A stretch of 64,000 bases of DNA from Novilysobacter antarcticus (GTDB lineage Bacteria; Pseudomonadota; Gammaproteobacteria; Xanthomonadales; Xanthomonadaceae): the NCBI RefSeq assembly GCF_019802285.1, contig NZ_JAIEUJ010000001.1, positions 558,001 to 622,000 of the forward strand, read 5' to 3'. This document shows, piece by piece, positions 1 through 10,800 of the stretch (its first letter is position 1; the number at the start of each line of letters is the position of its first letter). Position numbers and translations under genes: made by a program. The notes under the pieces were generated by a model. It was not told the origin of the DNA and did no database searches. It was given only the letters and a program-made list of their open reading frames with translations.

Positions 1-279
1 TTCCACCCCGGCACCGACCGCAACACCCTGGGCATCGACGGTACCGAGACGTTTGATGTGGTCGGCAAGCCGGCGCCGGGCGCGGAGCTCGTGCTGGTGA
101 TCCACCGCAAAAACGGCGAGCGGGTCGAGGTGCCGGTGAGCTGCCGCTTGGACAGCGATGACGAGCTGCTGATCTACGAGGCGGGCGGGGTGCTGCAGCG
201 GTTCGCGCAGGATTTCCTGGCGTCGTCCAGCGGCGGCGCTGGGCAGGGCGCGAATGCCGAACAGACCGCAAGCGCCTGA
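1..279 (+). CDS. acnD: Fe/S-dependent 2-methylisocitrate dehydratase AcnD, C-terminal end (partial)
   Basis: The frame is open from base 1, so only the last 92 residues are visible. They read as the C-terminal swivel-domain end of an aconitase-superfamily enzyme (FHPGTDRNTLGIDGTE, then GKPAPGAELVLVIHRKNGE). The next gene is prpF, and acnD-prpF pairing is the known arrangement in the methylcitrate cycle, where AcnD dehydrates 2-methylcitrate to a 2-methylaconitate that PrpF isomerises. AcnD rather than AcnA is therefore inferred mainly from context; the Fe-S cysteines lie outside the window. The protein ends in a low-complexity Ser/Gly/Ala tail. Confidence 0.8.
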   Translation, partial: FHPGTDRNTLGIDGTETFDVVGKPAPGAELVLVIHRKNGERVEVPVSCRLDSDDELLIYEAGGVLQRFAQDFLASSSGGAGQGANAEQTASA

Positions 280-325
280 CCGCATCCACGTCATCCTCCG
301 TCCTCGCCCGCTGCCGGAATAGTCC

Positions 326-1513
326 ATGAGCCACAAACCGCAGATTCGTATCCCCGCCACCTACATGCGTGGCGGCACCAGCAAGGGTGTGTTTTTTCGC
401 CTTGACGACCTGCCCGAAGCCGCGCGCGTGCCCGGCACGGCCCGCGACGCCTTGCTGCTGCGGGTGATCGGCAGTCCCGATCCCTACGGCAAGCAGACCG
501 ACGGGATGGGCGGCGCGACCTCCAGCACCAGTAAGACGGTGATCGTCAGCGCCAGCACGCGGCCGGACCACGATGTTGATTACCTGTTCGGCCAGGTCGC
601 GATCGACAAGGCCTTCGTGGACTGGAGCGGCAACTGCGGCAACCTCACCGCGGCGGTCGGCTCGTTCGCGATCAGCAACGGGCTGGTGGAGGCGGCGCGC
701 ATCCCGGCCGATGGCATCTGCACGGTGCGTATCTGGCAGGCCAACATCGGCAAGACCATCATCGCCCACGTGCCGATAACGGCCGGGCAGGTGCAGGAAA
801 CCGGTGACTTCGAGCTGGACGGGGTGACCTTCCCGGCGGCCGAAGTGGCGGTGGAATTCCTCGACCCGGCCGACGACGGCGAGGAGGGCGGGGCGATGTT
901 CCCCACCGGCAACGTCGTCGATGAGCTGGAGGTGCCCGGCGTCGGCACCTTCCCGGCGACGCTGATCAACGCCGGTATCCCGACGATCTTCATCAACGCC
1001 GATTCGATCGGCTACACGGGCGCCGAGTTGCAGGACGCGGTCAACGGCGACCCGAAGGCGCTGGCAATGTTCGAGACCATCAGAGCGCACGGCGCGGTGC
1101 GCATGGGCCTGATCGTGCATATCGACGAGGCCGCTGGGCGGCAGCACACGCCGAAGGTCGCGATCGTGGCGCCACCCGCGTCTTATACCGCCTCCAGCGG
1201 AAAAGTGGTTGCCGCCGACGACATCGACCTCAACGTGCGCGCCATGTCGATGGGCAAGCTGCACCACGCGATGATGGGCACCGCGGCGGTTGCGATCGGC
1301 ACCGCCGCAGCCGTTCCCGGCACCCTGGTGAACCTGGCAGCGGGCGGCGGCGATCGGACGGCGGTGACCTTCGGCCATCCGTCCGGAACCCTCCGGGTGG
1401 GGGCTGAAGCAGTGCAGGTGGACGGGAAGTGGCAGGTCACCAAGGCCATCATGAGCCGCAGCGCGCGTGTACTCATGGAAGGCTGGGTGCGGGTTCCCGC
1501 CGACGCGTTCTGA
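326..1513 (+). CDS. prpF: 2-methylaconitate cis-trans isomerase PrpF
   Basis: 395 residues, the usual PrpF length. PrpF has a duplicated diaminopimelate-epimerase-like fold and isomerises the 2-methylaconitate made by AcnD, so that ordinary aconitase can finish 2-methylisocitrate formation during propionate breakdown. The N-terminal YMRGGTSKGVFF motif and the GNCGNLTAAVG motif (about residues 102-112) are clear. Lys70 and Cys104 sit where the residues reported as important in Shewanella PrpF fall; that mapping is from memory. It starts 46 bases after the acnD stop and is almost certainly in the same operon. The two form the end of a prp cluster lying mostly upstream of the window. Confidence 0.93.
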   Translation: MSHKPQIRIPATYMRGGTSKGVFFRLDDLPEAARVPGTARDALLLRVIGSPDPYGKQTDGMGGATSSTSKTVIVSASTRPDHDVDYLFGQVAIDKAFVDWSGNCGNLTAAVGSFAISNGLVEAARIPADGICTVRIWQANIGKTIIAHVPITAGQVQETGDFELDGVTFPAAEVAVEFLDPADDGEEGGAMFPTGNVVDELEVPGVGTFPATLINAGIPTIFINADSIGYTGAELQDAVNGDPKALAMFETIRAHGAVRMGLIVHIDEAAGRQHTPKVAIVAPPASYTASSGKVVAADDIDLNVRAMSMGKLHHAMMGTAAVAIGTAAAVPGTLVNLAAGGGDRTAVTFGHPSGTLRVGAEAVQVDGKWQVTKAIMSRSARVLMEGWVRVPADAF

Positions 1514-1668
1514 GCACTCGTGCACCTGGTCGCGCCCCTCCGGGCATTGCAGGCCCCGTGTTGTTACACCATGTCCAACCCAGCCTTTGGCACTGCCGAT
1601 CGCAGCCCGTGTCGGTTAGAACAGGGCATGGCTTTTTGCGTCATCTGAATTCATTTCCGGAGATCTCC

Positions 1669-3795
1669 TTGAAGAAGACCCTGCTTTTTGCTGCGACTGC
1701 TGTCGCCTTGACCCTGGGTGCGCCGCTGGCCGCCAATGCCGATGACCGCTGCCTGGACGCCACCTGCGACCTGCGCGCGCTCTATGCAGCACCCGACAAC
1801 GCCGGCGGCAGCGCAGACACCGCGGCCGTCTCGGCCACCCGCTTCGGTAGCTGGGGCATCGACACCGATGGCATGAATCCGGACGTCCGTCCGGGCGATG
1901 ACTTCTTCGGCTATGTCAGCGGCAAATGGGCGGAAGAGACCGAAATTCCGGCCGACAAGTCGATGTACGGCTCGTTCCTCGGCCTGCGTGACCTGTCCGA
2001 GCAGCGCGTGCATCAGCTGCTGGAAAGCTACCCGCAGGCCGACCCGGCCACCGGCGGCGACGCGGCGAAGCTGGCCGCCCTCTACCAGGGTTACCTGGAC
2101 GAGAAGACCGTCGAAGCGCTCGACGACAAGCCGCTGCAGCCCTATCTGGACGCGATCCGCAATGCCGGCGACAAGGACGCGATCGCGCGCCTGATGGGTG
2201 AAAGCAGCGCCAGCCTGGGCCGCAGCTTCTTTGGCAGCTACGTCTCCGACGACCAGCGCAACCCGGATGTCTACACCCTGTACTTCAGCCAGTCCGGCCT
2301 TGGTCTGGGTGATCGCGAGATGTACCTGGGCGAGAAGTTCGCGCCGCAGCGCGAGCGCTATGTCGCCTACATCGCGCAGATGCTCGAGCTGGGCGGCTGG
2401 GCCGATCCCAAGGGCCATGCCGACGCGATCATGAAGATGGAGACGGAGATTGCGAAGGCCCACTGGACGCGCGCGGAAAGCCGCGACCGCGACAAGACCT
2501 ACAACCCGGTCCAACTGGCCAAGCTCGACACCGTCGCCGCCGGCTTCCCGTGGCAGACCTACCTGACCGCCGCCGGCCTGGACTACGCGACCGACGGCGT
2601 GATCCGCCAGGACACCGCGCTGCCGAAGATCGCGAAAATCTTCGCCGACACCGACCTGGATACCCTCAAGGCCTGGCAGGCGTTCCACACCATCGACAAC
2701 GCCGCGCCGATGCTGTCGAGCCGCTTTGCCGATGCCGAGTTCGAGTTCCGCAGCAAGTTCCTGTCGGGCCAGCCCGAGCAGGCAGCGCGCTGGAAGCGGG
2801 CGGTGAGCTATACGTCCTCGGCGATGGGTGAGGCGATCGGCCGCGACTACGTCAAGCTGTATTTCCCGGCCGACGCCAAGGCGAAGATGGACGCGCTGGT
2901 CAGCAACGTGAAGGCTGCGATGGGTGCCCGCCTGGACCAGCTCGACTGGATGAGCCCGGCAACCAAGGCCGAAGCACACGCCAAGCTCAAGGGCTTCGGC
3001 CTGAAGATCGGCCATCCCGACGAGTGGCGCGACTACAGTGCGCTCAAGGTCGCCCAGGGCGATGTGCTGGGTAATGCCGTGCGCGCCGCGCAGTTCGAGT
3101 GGGATTACCGTCGCGTGCGCATCGGCAAGCCGGTGGACAAGGCGGAGTGGGGCATGACGCCGCACACGGTCAACGCGTACTACAACTCGGTGAAGAACGA
3201 GATCGTGTTCCCTGCCGCGATCCTGCAGCCGCCGTTTTTCGACCCCGACGCCGATCCGGCGGTGAATTACGGCGGTATCGGCGGCGTGATCGGCCACGAG
3301 ATCATCCACGGCTTCGACGATCAGGGACGCAAGTCCGACGGCAGCGGCCTGCTGCGCGACTGGTGGACCTCCGAGGATGCCGCCAAGTTCGAGGCTCAGG
3401 CCGCCAAGCTGGGCGCGCAGTACGAGTCCTACGAGTTCCCGCAGCTGCCGGGCATGCACATCAACAGCAAGGTCGCGATGGGCGAGAACATCGGCGATCT
3501 GGGTGGCCTGACCATCGCGCTCGAAGCCTACCGGCGCTCGCTGGACGGCAAGGACGCACCGGTCATTGACGGCTTCACCGGCGAGCAGCGCTTCTTCATG
3601 GGCTGGGCGCAGGTCTGGCGGACCCTGTGGCGTGACGACGCGCTGCGCCAGCAGCTGGTCAACGGCACGCATTCGCCGGGCCATATCCGCGCATTCGCGC
3701 CGCTGCGCAACATCGATGCCTGGTACGACGCGTTTGACGTGAAGCAGGGCGACGCGCTGTGGATCGCACCCGAGGATCGCGTGCGCATCTGGTGA
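1669..3795 (+). CDS. M13 family (neprilysin/PepO-like) secreted zinc metallopeptidase
   Basis: 708 residues from a TTG start. I chose this start because GGAG lies seven bases before it and it opens directly with a signal peptide (KKTLLFAATAVALTLGAPLAANA). Upstream in-frame sequence would run into prpF. The zinc motif HEIIH is at residues 543-547 and the third-ligand motif ENIGD at 606-610, both diagnostic of M13. The family cleaves small peptides; a periplasmic or extracellular location is inferred from the signal peptide. Several M13 paralogues are common in Lysobacter-like genomes. A -10-like TTAGAA lies at 1616-1621. The gene is monocistronic, followed by its own terminator. Confidence 0.93.
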   Translation: MKKTLLFAATAVALTLGAPLAANADDRCLDATCDLRALYAAPDNAGGSADTAAVSATRFGSWGIDTDGMNPDVRPGDDFFGYVSGKWAEETEIPADKSMYGSFLGLRDLSEQRVHQLLESYPQADPATGGDAAKLAALYQGYLDEKTVEALDDKPLQPYLDAIRNAGDKDAIARLMGESSASLGRSFFGSYVSDDQRNPDVYTLYFSQSGLGLGDREMYLGEKFAPQRERYVAYIAQMLELGGWADPKGHADAIMKMETEIAKAHWTRAESRDRDKTYNPVQLAKLDTVAAGFPWQTYLTAAGLDYATDGVIRQDTALPKIAKIFADTDLDTLKAWQAFHTIDNAAPMLSSRFADAEFEFRSKFLSGQPEQAARWKRAVSYTSSAMGEAIGRDYVKLYFPADAKAKMDALVSNVKAAMGARLDQLDWMSPATKAEAHAKLKGFGLKIGHPDEWRDYSALKVAQGDVLGNAVRAAQFEWDYRRVRIGKPVDKAEWGMTPHTVNAYYNSVKNEIVFPAAILQPPFFDPDADPAVNYGGIGGVIGHEIIHGFDDQGRKSDGSGLLRDWWTSEDAAKFEAQAAKLGAQYESYEFPQLPGMHINSKVAMGENIGDLGGLTIALEAYRRSLDGKDAPVIDGFTGEQRFFMGWAQVWRTLWRDDALRQQLVNGTHSPGHIRAFAPLRNIDAWYDAFDVKQGDALWIAPEDRVRIW

Positions 3796-3838
3796 TGCCG
3801 GCATCGCGATGCGTTGGTCACTGACGCATCGGTTGCAG

Positions 3839-3872
3839 AAACCCGGGCTGCCACGGCGGCCCGGGTTTTTTC
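3839..3872 (+). terminator. Rho-independent terminator of the M13 peptidase gene
   Basis: A ten-base GC-rich stem (AAACCCGGGC pairing with GCCCGGGTTT) closes a ten-base loop and runs into a six-T tract. It lies 43 bases after the peptidase stop codon. Confidence 0.85.
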
Positions 3873-3892
3873 TTTGCACCGATGAAGCCGGT

Positions 3893-4081
3893 GCCTCCTC
3901 CTTTATTTCGCCGTCAAGGGCATTCACCCCCGACGTTCCGACGTGACGGTAGTTTGTAAAAGCGCAAACCGACCAGCACGGGCGTGGCCTGTATATCTTC
4001 CCGGCGAAATAAAGGAGGAGGCGTCCGCCGCAGGCGGAGGCCGGGGGACATTCGCCGGGGAAGATATACAGGCCACGCCCG
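3893..4081. repeat. Overlapping inverted repeats forming two mutually exclusive hairpins upstream of recC
   Basis: Two inverted-repeat pairs share a strand. Pair A is 21 bases, perfect: 3893-3913 with 4002-4022. Pair B is about 30 bases with one inserted base: 3979-4008 with 4051-4081. They overlap at 4002-4008, so both stems cannot form at once. A third small hairpin (TCCGCC/GGCGGA, 4024-4038) sits in the loop of B. The right arm of A contains AAAGGAGGAGG, a strong Shine-Dalgarno-like string with no start codon behind it. The element fills most of the 355-base gap between the peptidase and recC. It could be a REP/MITE-like palindromic repeat or an attenuator-like leader. No second copy is present in this window. 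Confidence 0.7.
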
Positions 4082-4150
4082 GCCAGTCAGGTCGCAGCCG
4101 TTGCGACCGGCGGCCGCTATCCTTTGAGCCTCATGAAAGGGGGCGGTGCG

Positions 4151-7100
4151 GTGACGTCAGTCGATAAGCGCGGGGAGTTGCGGGAAGTGGAGGGTGCGGC
4201 GCAGACCACCGGTCTGGTGATCTACCGCGCCAGCCGTCTGGAAATGCTGCTCGGGCCCCTCCGCGAGTTGTTGGATGTGACCCGCCCGGCCAATGTCCTC
4301 GCCCCGCAGACGATCATTGCGGCCCATCCGGGAATGAAACAGTGGCTCAATGGCGCTCTCGCCCGCGCGTACGGGCCCGGCGGCATCGTTGCCAACCTGG
4401 ACATCCAGTTGCCGAGCACGTGGATCGGCAACCTGGCGCAGCGGCAGCTGGGCCAGCAGGCGGTGTCCCTGCCGCGTTACCAGCGTGAGCACCTGCGCTG
4501 GAACATCCATGAGCTGCTTGGCGGCGGACTGGAGGCAATCGGCGTCACCGACGCACGCATCGCGTCCTACCTGCAGCCCGGAGAGGCGGACAGACGGCAG
4601 GCCGGAGCGGACCTGGCGCGGCGCCGATTCCAGTTGGCCGACCGACTGGCGCGGATCTATTCCCAGTACGTGGTCTACCGGCCCGACTGGCTGAATGTCT
4701 GGGAGCACGGGCGCCTGGCCGAGGTCACTGGCCGCGGCGGAGATCCATGGGTCGCGTCCACCGAGCAGCGCCTTTTGGCGCCGCTGTGGCGGCAATTGCA
4801 CGCTCAGCTCGGGCCGCATCGCGGAGACGTCGTCGCTGCCCTTATCGACCGCCTGCACAATCACAACGGCGCAGTCGATGAGGCGCTGCATGTCTTTGGC
4901 GTGAGTCATCTCGCACCCTCGGAGCTGGCGGTTATCCGCGCTGCGGCCCGTCACCGTCTGGTGGCGATGTACGTGCCTGATCCGTGCCGCGAATACTGGG
5001 GCGGTCTGGGCAACACGGTGGCGGAGATCCAGGAACGACGTGACGCCGAACAGGCCGGATTGGATCGCGCGGGTGCCGGCGACTACTGGATCGAGCAGGA
5101 GAATCCGCTGCTGGCCAGCTGGGGCCGGATGGGCCAGCACTTCATCATGGCGCTGGCTGACGGCACCGATGACGTATTGGCGGATGTGCGCCATCGCGCG
5201 GACGAGGACGCATCGCCCCCGGTCAACCGCTTGCAGCGGGTGCAGGAAAGCATCCGCGCATTGGCGCCGTTGCCCGAGCCGGTTGACCTCCAGCACGCAG
5301 CGGTCACCGAGCGCGAGATCGCCGACGCGTCCCTGCGGGTGCACGCCAGCCACACCCGCTTGCGCGAGCTGGAGATCCTCCGCGACCAGCTGCTTGACGC
5401 GATCGAGAGCACCGACCGGGCCGGCGATACCATCCGCCCGGCGGACATCGTGGTCATGGCGCCCGACATCCGCTCCTACGTGCCGCTGATCCCGGCCGTG
5501 TTCGGTGTGGCGGGGCACGGCGGGGAGCGGTTGCCGTATCACCTGGCCGATGTCTCCGTTGCCCGCAGCCACTCGCTGTTTGGCGCGTTCCAGCGCCTGC
5601 TCGATCTGCCCGGTACCCGTGTCACCGCGCCGGAGGTGGTGGATCTTTTGACGATCCCCGAGGTCGCCGCTCGCCTGGGTCTTGATGCTGCGGCGGTGGA
5701 TGAGCTGAGCCGATGGTTGCAGGCGAGCCGGGTCGCGTGGGCGCTGGACCCCGCATTCCGCGGCCGGTTCGGCGTGCCGGCGATCGCCGAACACACCTTT
5801 GGTTGGGCGATGGACCGGATGATGGCGGGCTACCTGATGGCCGACGGCGCGGACAGCGAGCACCAGTCATCGATAGAGCTGCCGGGTGGCCTCGCCATTG
5901 CGCCGCTGACGGGCATTCATGGCCCGGCCGCCGCCCATCTGGGCGCACTGGATCACCTCTTGCGTGAGGTCCAGACAGTTTGTGATCTTGCCGAGGAATC
6001 GCGACCGGCCAGCGCCTGGGCGGAGGAGCTGGAGCGGCGCTTCGAGGCGATGTTCCGGATTGACGTCATGGATGCCGATGCCCGCGACGCGAGGGCGGTG
6101 CTGCTGGGCTTCATCCGCACGCTGGCGACGGAAACGGCAAAGGCCCACGTGGACCCGGAGTTGCACTTCAGCGTCGTGCGCGACCTGCTGGTGGAACGCC
6201 TCGCAGCCGCGCCCGAGCGGCAGCGTTTCCTGATGGGCGGCATCACGTTCTGCGGCATGGTTCCGCAGCGGGCCATTCCTTTCAAGGTGGTCGCCGTGCT
6301 CGGCCTCAATGACGGCGAATTCCCACGCAACAGCAGTGATGCCGGCCTGGACCTGATGACACGCTATCGGCGGCTCGGGGACCGTGACGTGCGCAGTGAC
6401 GACCGTTACCTGTTCCTCGAAACCGTGATGTCGGCCCGTGAGCGACTACATCTGAGTTACCTGGGCGAAGGCGTGATGGACGGCAAGCCGCGAAACCCTG
6501 CGCAGCCGCTGTCGGAGCTGTTGGCGGTGCTGGATGCATCAGCAGGTTTAGCCGCCGACGACACCGACACACCGCGACCCTGGATCGTCCGTCATCCTCT
6601 GCAACCCTTCGACGCCCGCTATTACGACGACAGTGATCCGCGGCTGTTCTCCTATCAGCAGGACTTCGCCGCGATGCACGCCCAGGCTGCGCGCCCCGAC
6701 GTGGCCCCCTTTTTTGATCGCGACTGCGCGGACGAGGTGGCGGTGGAGGGTCCCATCCCGCTGCGGGAAGTGCAGTCCTACTACCGCGACCCCGCCGCTC
6801 AGGTGCTGGGTCGGCGCATGCAGATCAGCCTGGACGCGCTGGTGGATGATCGTCTGCCCAGCGAGGAGCCTGTCGATCCGAGATTTGGTGCGCTGGATTC
6901 GGTGCCCCGCAAGCTGTTTTTCAACGATGCGCTGCCGGCTTGGCCGCAGGGGCAGTGGCCTCCGGAGCGTGCCCCCGACTGGCTGCGTCTGGGCGGGATG
7001 ATGCCGCCCGGACGGCCGGGGCTGCAGGCATGGGAAGACGCCGCGGGGGCCGTGGCGACGCTGCTGGAGCGGGTTGCCGATCTGCCGGTGTTCGAGGGCG

Positions 7101-7858
7101 GAGTGCCGGCGCCGGTCAATGTCGTGATTGATCACTCCATTCATGATGTCGCCCTGGTAGGTCAGGTCGGTCACGTTTACAGGGTCAACCACGAGGGACG
7201 CGAGCACCTGCAGCTGCTGCGTGCATTTCCCGGCCAGGGCGGAGGGTTGAAGGCGGAGAAGGAGCTGGACTTCAAGGACCGCGTGCCGATGTTCATGGAT
7301 TGGGCATTGCTGCGCCTGCATACGGCCGCCGGGAGTGGTCCACTGCCAACGGTGCGGCTGGCGATGCTGGTTGACGATGAGATTCCGGACTGGTCCGGCG
7401 GGCTGAACACTTGGGATGCGGCGTTTCTGGAAGCACGCCCGGACCAGCGCACGCAACTGATCGCCGATCTGCAGCAGCGGATTTTCCGCTTGCTGCAATG
7501 GTGGCAGCAGGCACAAAGCCGGCCACATTGGTACTTCCCGAAAGCCGCCTGGAGAGCAATCCAGCCGACGGTCAACCCGCGCGGTGTTGGCGGCGGCGGG
7601 GATGACGATCACCGCCCAGCGCCGGCCAACATCGGCGCGGTCTGGGTGGCGACCCACGACGGCGGCACCGGCGAGCGGGACTACTCGCCCGGTTACAGCC
7701 GGCTTCTGGCCGGTCGTGTCGATTTTGCGCAAGGCAGCGCCGAGCTGGCCGAGCTGCACAGCTTCGGGCTGGCGCTTTATGAGTGCATCGACATGGCATC
7801 GCCGTTGCGGCGCAGTGCCCCCGCCGGCGCCCCGGCCTGTGTCGGGAGTCAGCAATGA
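4151..7858 (+). CDS. recC: Exodeoxyribonuclease V subunit gamma, RecC
   Basis: 1235 residues from the GTG chosen here. AAAGGGGG lies seven bases before it; an ATG at 4133 and a TTG at 4124 are alternatives in the same frame. RecC is the subunit that recognises Chi and splits the duplex in RecBCD, the helicase-nuclease that processes double-strand breaks for RecA. The N-terminal LVIYRASRLEMLLGPL block and the length fit the family. The protein has a decayed helicase fold, so no Walker motifs are expected or seen. Its stop overlaps the recB start (ATGA), so the two are translationally coupled. A possible -10, TATCCT, is at 4118-4123. Confidence 0.95.
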   Translation: MTSVDKRGELREVEGAAQTTGLVIYRASRLEMLLGPLRELLDVTRPANVLAPQTIIAAHPGMKQWLNGALARAYGPGGIVANLDIQLPSTWIGNLAQRQLGQQAVSLPRYQREHLRWNIHELLGGGLEAIGVTDARIASYLQPGEADRRQAGADLARRRFQLADRLARIYSQYVVYRPDWLNVWEHGRLAEVTGRGGDPWVASTEQRLLAPLWRQLHAQLGPHRGDVVAALIDRLHNHNGAVDEALHVFGVSHLAPSELAVIRAAARHRLVAMYVPDPCREYWGGLGNTVAEIQERRDAEQAGLDRAGAGDYWIEQENPLLASWGRMGQHFIMALADGTDDVLADVRHRADEDASPPVNRLQRVQESIRALAPLPEPVDLQHAAVTEREIADASLRVHASHTRLRELEILRDQLLDAIESTDRAGDTIRPADIVVMAPDIRSYVPLIPAVFGVAGHGGERLPYHLADVSVARSHSLFGAFQRLLDLPGTRVTAPEVVDLLTIPEVAARLGLDAAAVDELSRWLQASRVAWALDPAFRGRFGVPAIAEHTFGWAMDRMMAGYLMADGADSEHQSSIELPGGLAIAPLTGIHGPAAAHLGALDHLLREVQTVCDLAEESRPASAWAEELERRFEAMFRIDVMDADARDARAVLLGFIRTLATETAKAHVDPELHFSVVRDLLVERLAAAPERQRFLMGGITFCGMVPQRAIPFKVVAVLGLNDGEFPRNSSDAGLDLMTRYRRLGDRDVRSDDRYLFLETVMSARERLHLSYLGEGVMDGKPRNPAQPLSELLAVLDASAGLAADDTDTPRPWIVRHPLQPFDARYYDDSDPRLFSYQQDFAAMHAQAARPDVAPFFDRDCADEVAVEGPIPLREVQSYYRDPAAQVLGRRMQISLDALVDDRLPSEEPVDPRFGALDSVPRKLFFNDALPAWPQGQWPPERAPDWLRLGGMMPPGRPGLQAWEDAAGAVATLLERVADLPVFEGGVPAPVNVVIDHSIHDVALVGQVGHVYRVNHEGREHLQLLRAFPGQGGGLKAEKELDFKDRVPMFMDWALLRLHTAAGSGPLPTVRLAMLVDDEIPDWSGGLNTWDAAFLEARPDQRTQLIADLQQRIFRLLQWWQQAQSRPHWYFPKAAWRAIQPTVNPRGVGGGGDDDHRPAPANIGAVWVATHDGGTGERDYSPGYSRLLAGRVDFAQGSAELAELHSFGLALYECIDMASPLRRSAPAGAPACVGSQQ

Positions 7859-10800
7859 ACGATACGTTTTCAAGCGCCGAAGCCCGCGAACCCGACTGGC
7901 GCGATCTGGAGCTGGGAGCAGGCGGGCGCAGCCTGATCGAGGCCAGCGCCGGGACTGGCAAGACCTGGACCATTGCCGTCCTCTACCTGCGCCTGCTGCT
8001 GGAACAGGGTTGGTCACCGCGGCAAGTGGTGGTGACGACGTTCACCGAAGCTGCCGCCCAGGAGCTGCGCGAACGCCTGCGCGGCAAGCTTCGATGGGCC
8101 GTGCAGATCGCGGAATCCTCGGAGCCGTTCCCCGCGACTGCCGGTGCGGACGCGATGTGGCTGCACGGCCGTTGGGAGCACAGCGCCGACACCCGGGTCA
8201 ACGACCTCCAGGCGCTGCGACTGGCCCTGGCGGAAATGGATGCCGCGCCGATCAGTACCTTGCACAGCCTGTGTCGCAGGATCCTTGCCGACCATCCGTT
8301 CGCGTGTGGCGTGGCGTTCGTGATGGGCGAGATGGTCGCCAGCGACGCGTTGCTGGATGAGGTGACAGGCGACCTCTGGCGTCGCTTGCAGCAGGGGGAC
8401 GCCAGCGACCCGCTCGTGACGCTTGGCCGGAGCGCCGGCAACCTGAGCCGCGACCGTTTGCGCACGCAGCTCAAGGTTTGTCTGGGGCAGGGTGTTTCCG
8501 TGGGTGGCATGCCGTCAGCGGAGATCGACGCCGCACTTGATCCGGCATGGATACCGAAACTGGAAGCCATCATCGCCGGCAGCGCCGAGACGTTCGCCAA
8601 GTCGGCCGTGCTGCCGCGCGTGCTCACCGAACTGCTGGAGTTGCTGAAGGACCAATCCCGGCTGCCAAGCGAGGAAAGCTGCAAGCGGCTGGCCAGTGCC
8701 TCGAAGCTGACCGGGGTGAGAAAGGCGTTCGAAAACGACCCCCACCTCCTCGCTGCAGGGCGGTTTGCCGAGGCATGCGTTCCCGCCATCCAGGGCCTGC
8801 AGATGAGCTTCTGGCGTGAGCTCGCGGCGGTGGCGCGCGGAGAAATCCAATCCCGGCTCGCCACCCGCCATCAGCTCACCTTCGATGCGTTGATCAGTAC
8901 CGTCAGCGACGCGCTGGCGCGCGAAGCGGGCGACCGCGGCGAGCGTCCGCTGGCCGATGCGCTGCACGATGCCTGGCCGGTCGCACTGGTGGACGAATTC
9001 CAGGACACCGACGCGCTGCAGTACGGCATCCTGGACGCGATATACCGCGACGCCGGTGGCGCCCCGCGCGGCCGGCTGGTGATGATCGGCGATCCCAAGC
9101 AGGCGATCTATTCCTTCCGCGGCGGGGACATCCACGCCTACCAGCGCGCGGCGTCCGGCGCGGGTGTCGGGGACCGGCTCACCCTGGGTACCAACCATCG
9201 CTCAAGCGAGGCGTTGGTCGATGCGGTCAACCAGTTCTATGCGGTGGCCGGGAACCGGCTGAGCGCATTGGACGAAACGGACATCCGCTGCAGTCCCGTC
9301 GGCGCCTCGCAACGCCGGAACGACACGCCCTACACCGTCGATGGCGCGCCTTGCGACAAGCCGCTGGCGATCCACTACCAATCCCCGGCGGCGCCATCCC
9401 AGCCGGAGCGCCGCGCTGAAGCCCTGCGCGCATGCGCGGACCAGATTGCAGGAATGCTGCAGTCGCGCAGCCACCGTATCGCGGGGCGCCCGGTGGAGCC
9501 TTCCGATATCGCGGTACTGCTGCCGGCGGGCCGTGACATCACCGCCCTGCGTGACGAGCTTCGCGCGCGGGGCGTTCCCTGCGTTACCAGTACCCGTAGC
9601 AGCGTTTTCGCGACCGATATCGCCCGCGACGTTCAGGCCGTGCTGCACGCCGTTGCCTATCCGGCGGAGTTCGGCGCATTGCGCGCGGCAGCCGCGACCC
9701 GCCTGTGGGGCGCCAGCTTCAGCGAGTTGCAGGAGTGGGGCGACGACGTTTTACGCTGGCAGGCCGTTGCCGGGCAGTTCCGCCAATGGCATCTCGACTG
9801 GCAGCGACGCGGCGTGCTGTATGTGATCGAACAGCTGATCACCCACATGGCCCCGCGGTACCTGCAGACACTAGCGGGCGAGCGAGCCCTGACGGATCTG
9901 CGCCATCTGGGAGAACTGCTGCAGGCGCGATCCGAGGACGATCCCGGCTTCGAGGAGCTGTTGGGCTGGCTGGCTGAATGTCGCGACGGCGTGGGTGACG
10001 CCGGCGATGACGCCGCCGAAGCCGCGCAGCTGCGGATCGAGTCCGACAGCGCGCGGGTCCGCCTGATGACACTGCACGCCAGCAAAGGCCTGGAGTTTCC
10101 GATCGTGTTCCTGCCGCTGATGTGGAACCACGGCCATAAACGCGGCGGCGACATGCATGTGCTCACCGATCCGCGCACCGGCGCTAGCCGCGTCGAGCGC
10201 TCGCCTGCGGCAGCTGCGGCCAAGGCGCAGGAACTGCAGGACGAACGCTTCCGTGTGTTGTACGTGGCGCTGACCCGCGCCATTTATGCCTGCCATGTTT
10301 TTGCACTGGACGTGGAGCGACCGGCGAGCGCACGCGAAAAACCGCCCATTAAAGGCACCGCACGCAGCGCGCTTGACGTGATGCTGGCGCGCCTGGCCGC
10401 ACCACTGGGGAGCCCGGAGCTGGATGGCCAGACCACCCGGATCGACTGGCGCCAGGGGTGGCTCCCCACGGAGCGCCAGCACTACGTCGCCGATGCAGCA
10501 ACCACAGACAGGCAACGGACCGCGCGCCCGATGCCCGCTTGGCCGGCAGGCCCGCTCCCGGGAAAGCACAGCTTCACCACGCTGACCCACGGCGAGCAGC
10601 GCGAAGCGATCAATCCAGAGGCGCCCGCCGGCGACGAGACGGAGGCCGGCACTGCGGGCTCAAGTGCGGCGGCCCCCGAGTCCACACCCGCCGTGCCACA
10701 TCCCGAACTTCTCGCATTGGCCGACGTCCGCGGGACGGATTTCGGCAACGCGGTCCATGCGGTGTTCGAGTTCCGCGAAATTGGCAAGCCGATCACCGCC

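Noticed and set aside
1651-3927. Long open antisense frame (about 758 codons) across the M13 peptidase
   Set aside because: The sense strand encodes a clear peptidase with signal peptide and motifs. The antisense frame is an effect of high GC at third positions and resembles no protein family.
3943-4167. 74-codon frame through the palindromic element upstream of recC
   Set aside because: It is built from the inverted repeats themselves and overlaps the recC start in another phase, with no sign of a conserved protein.
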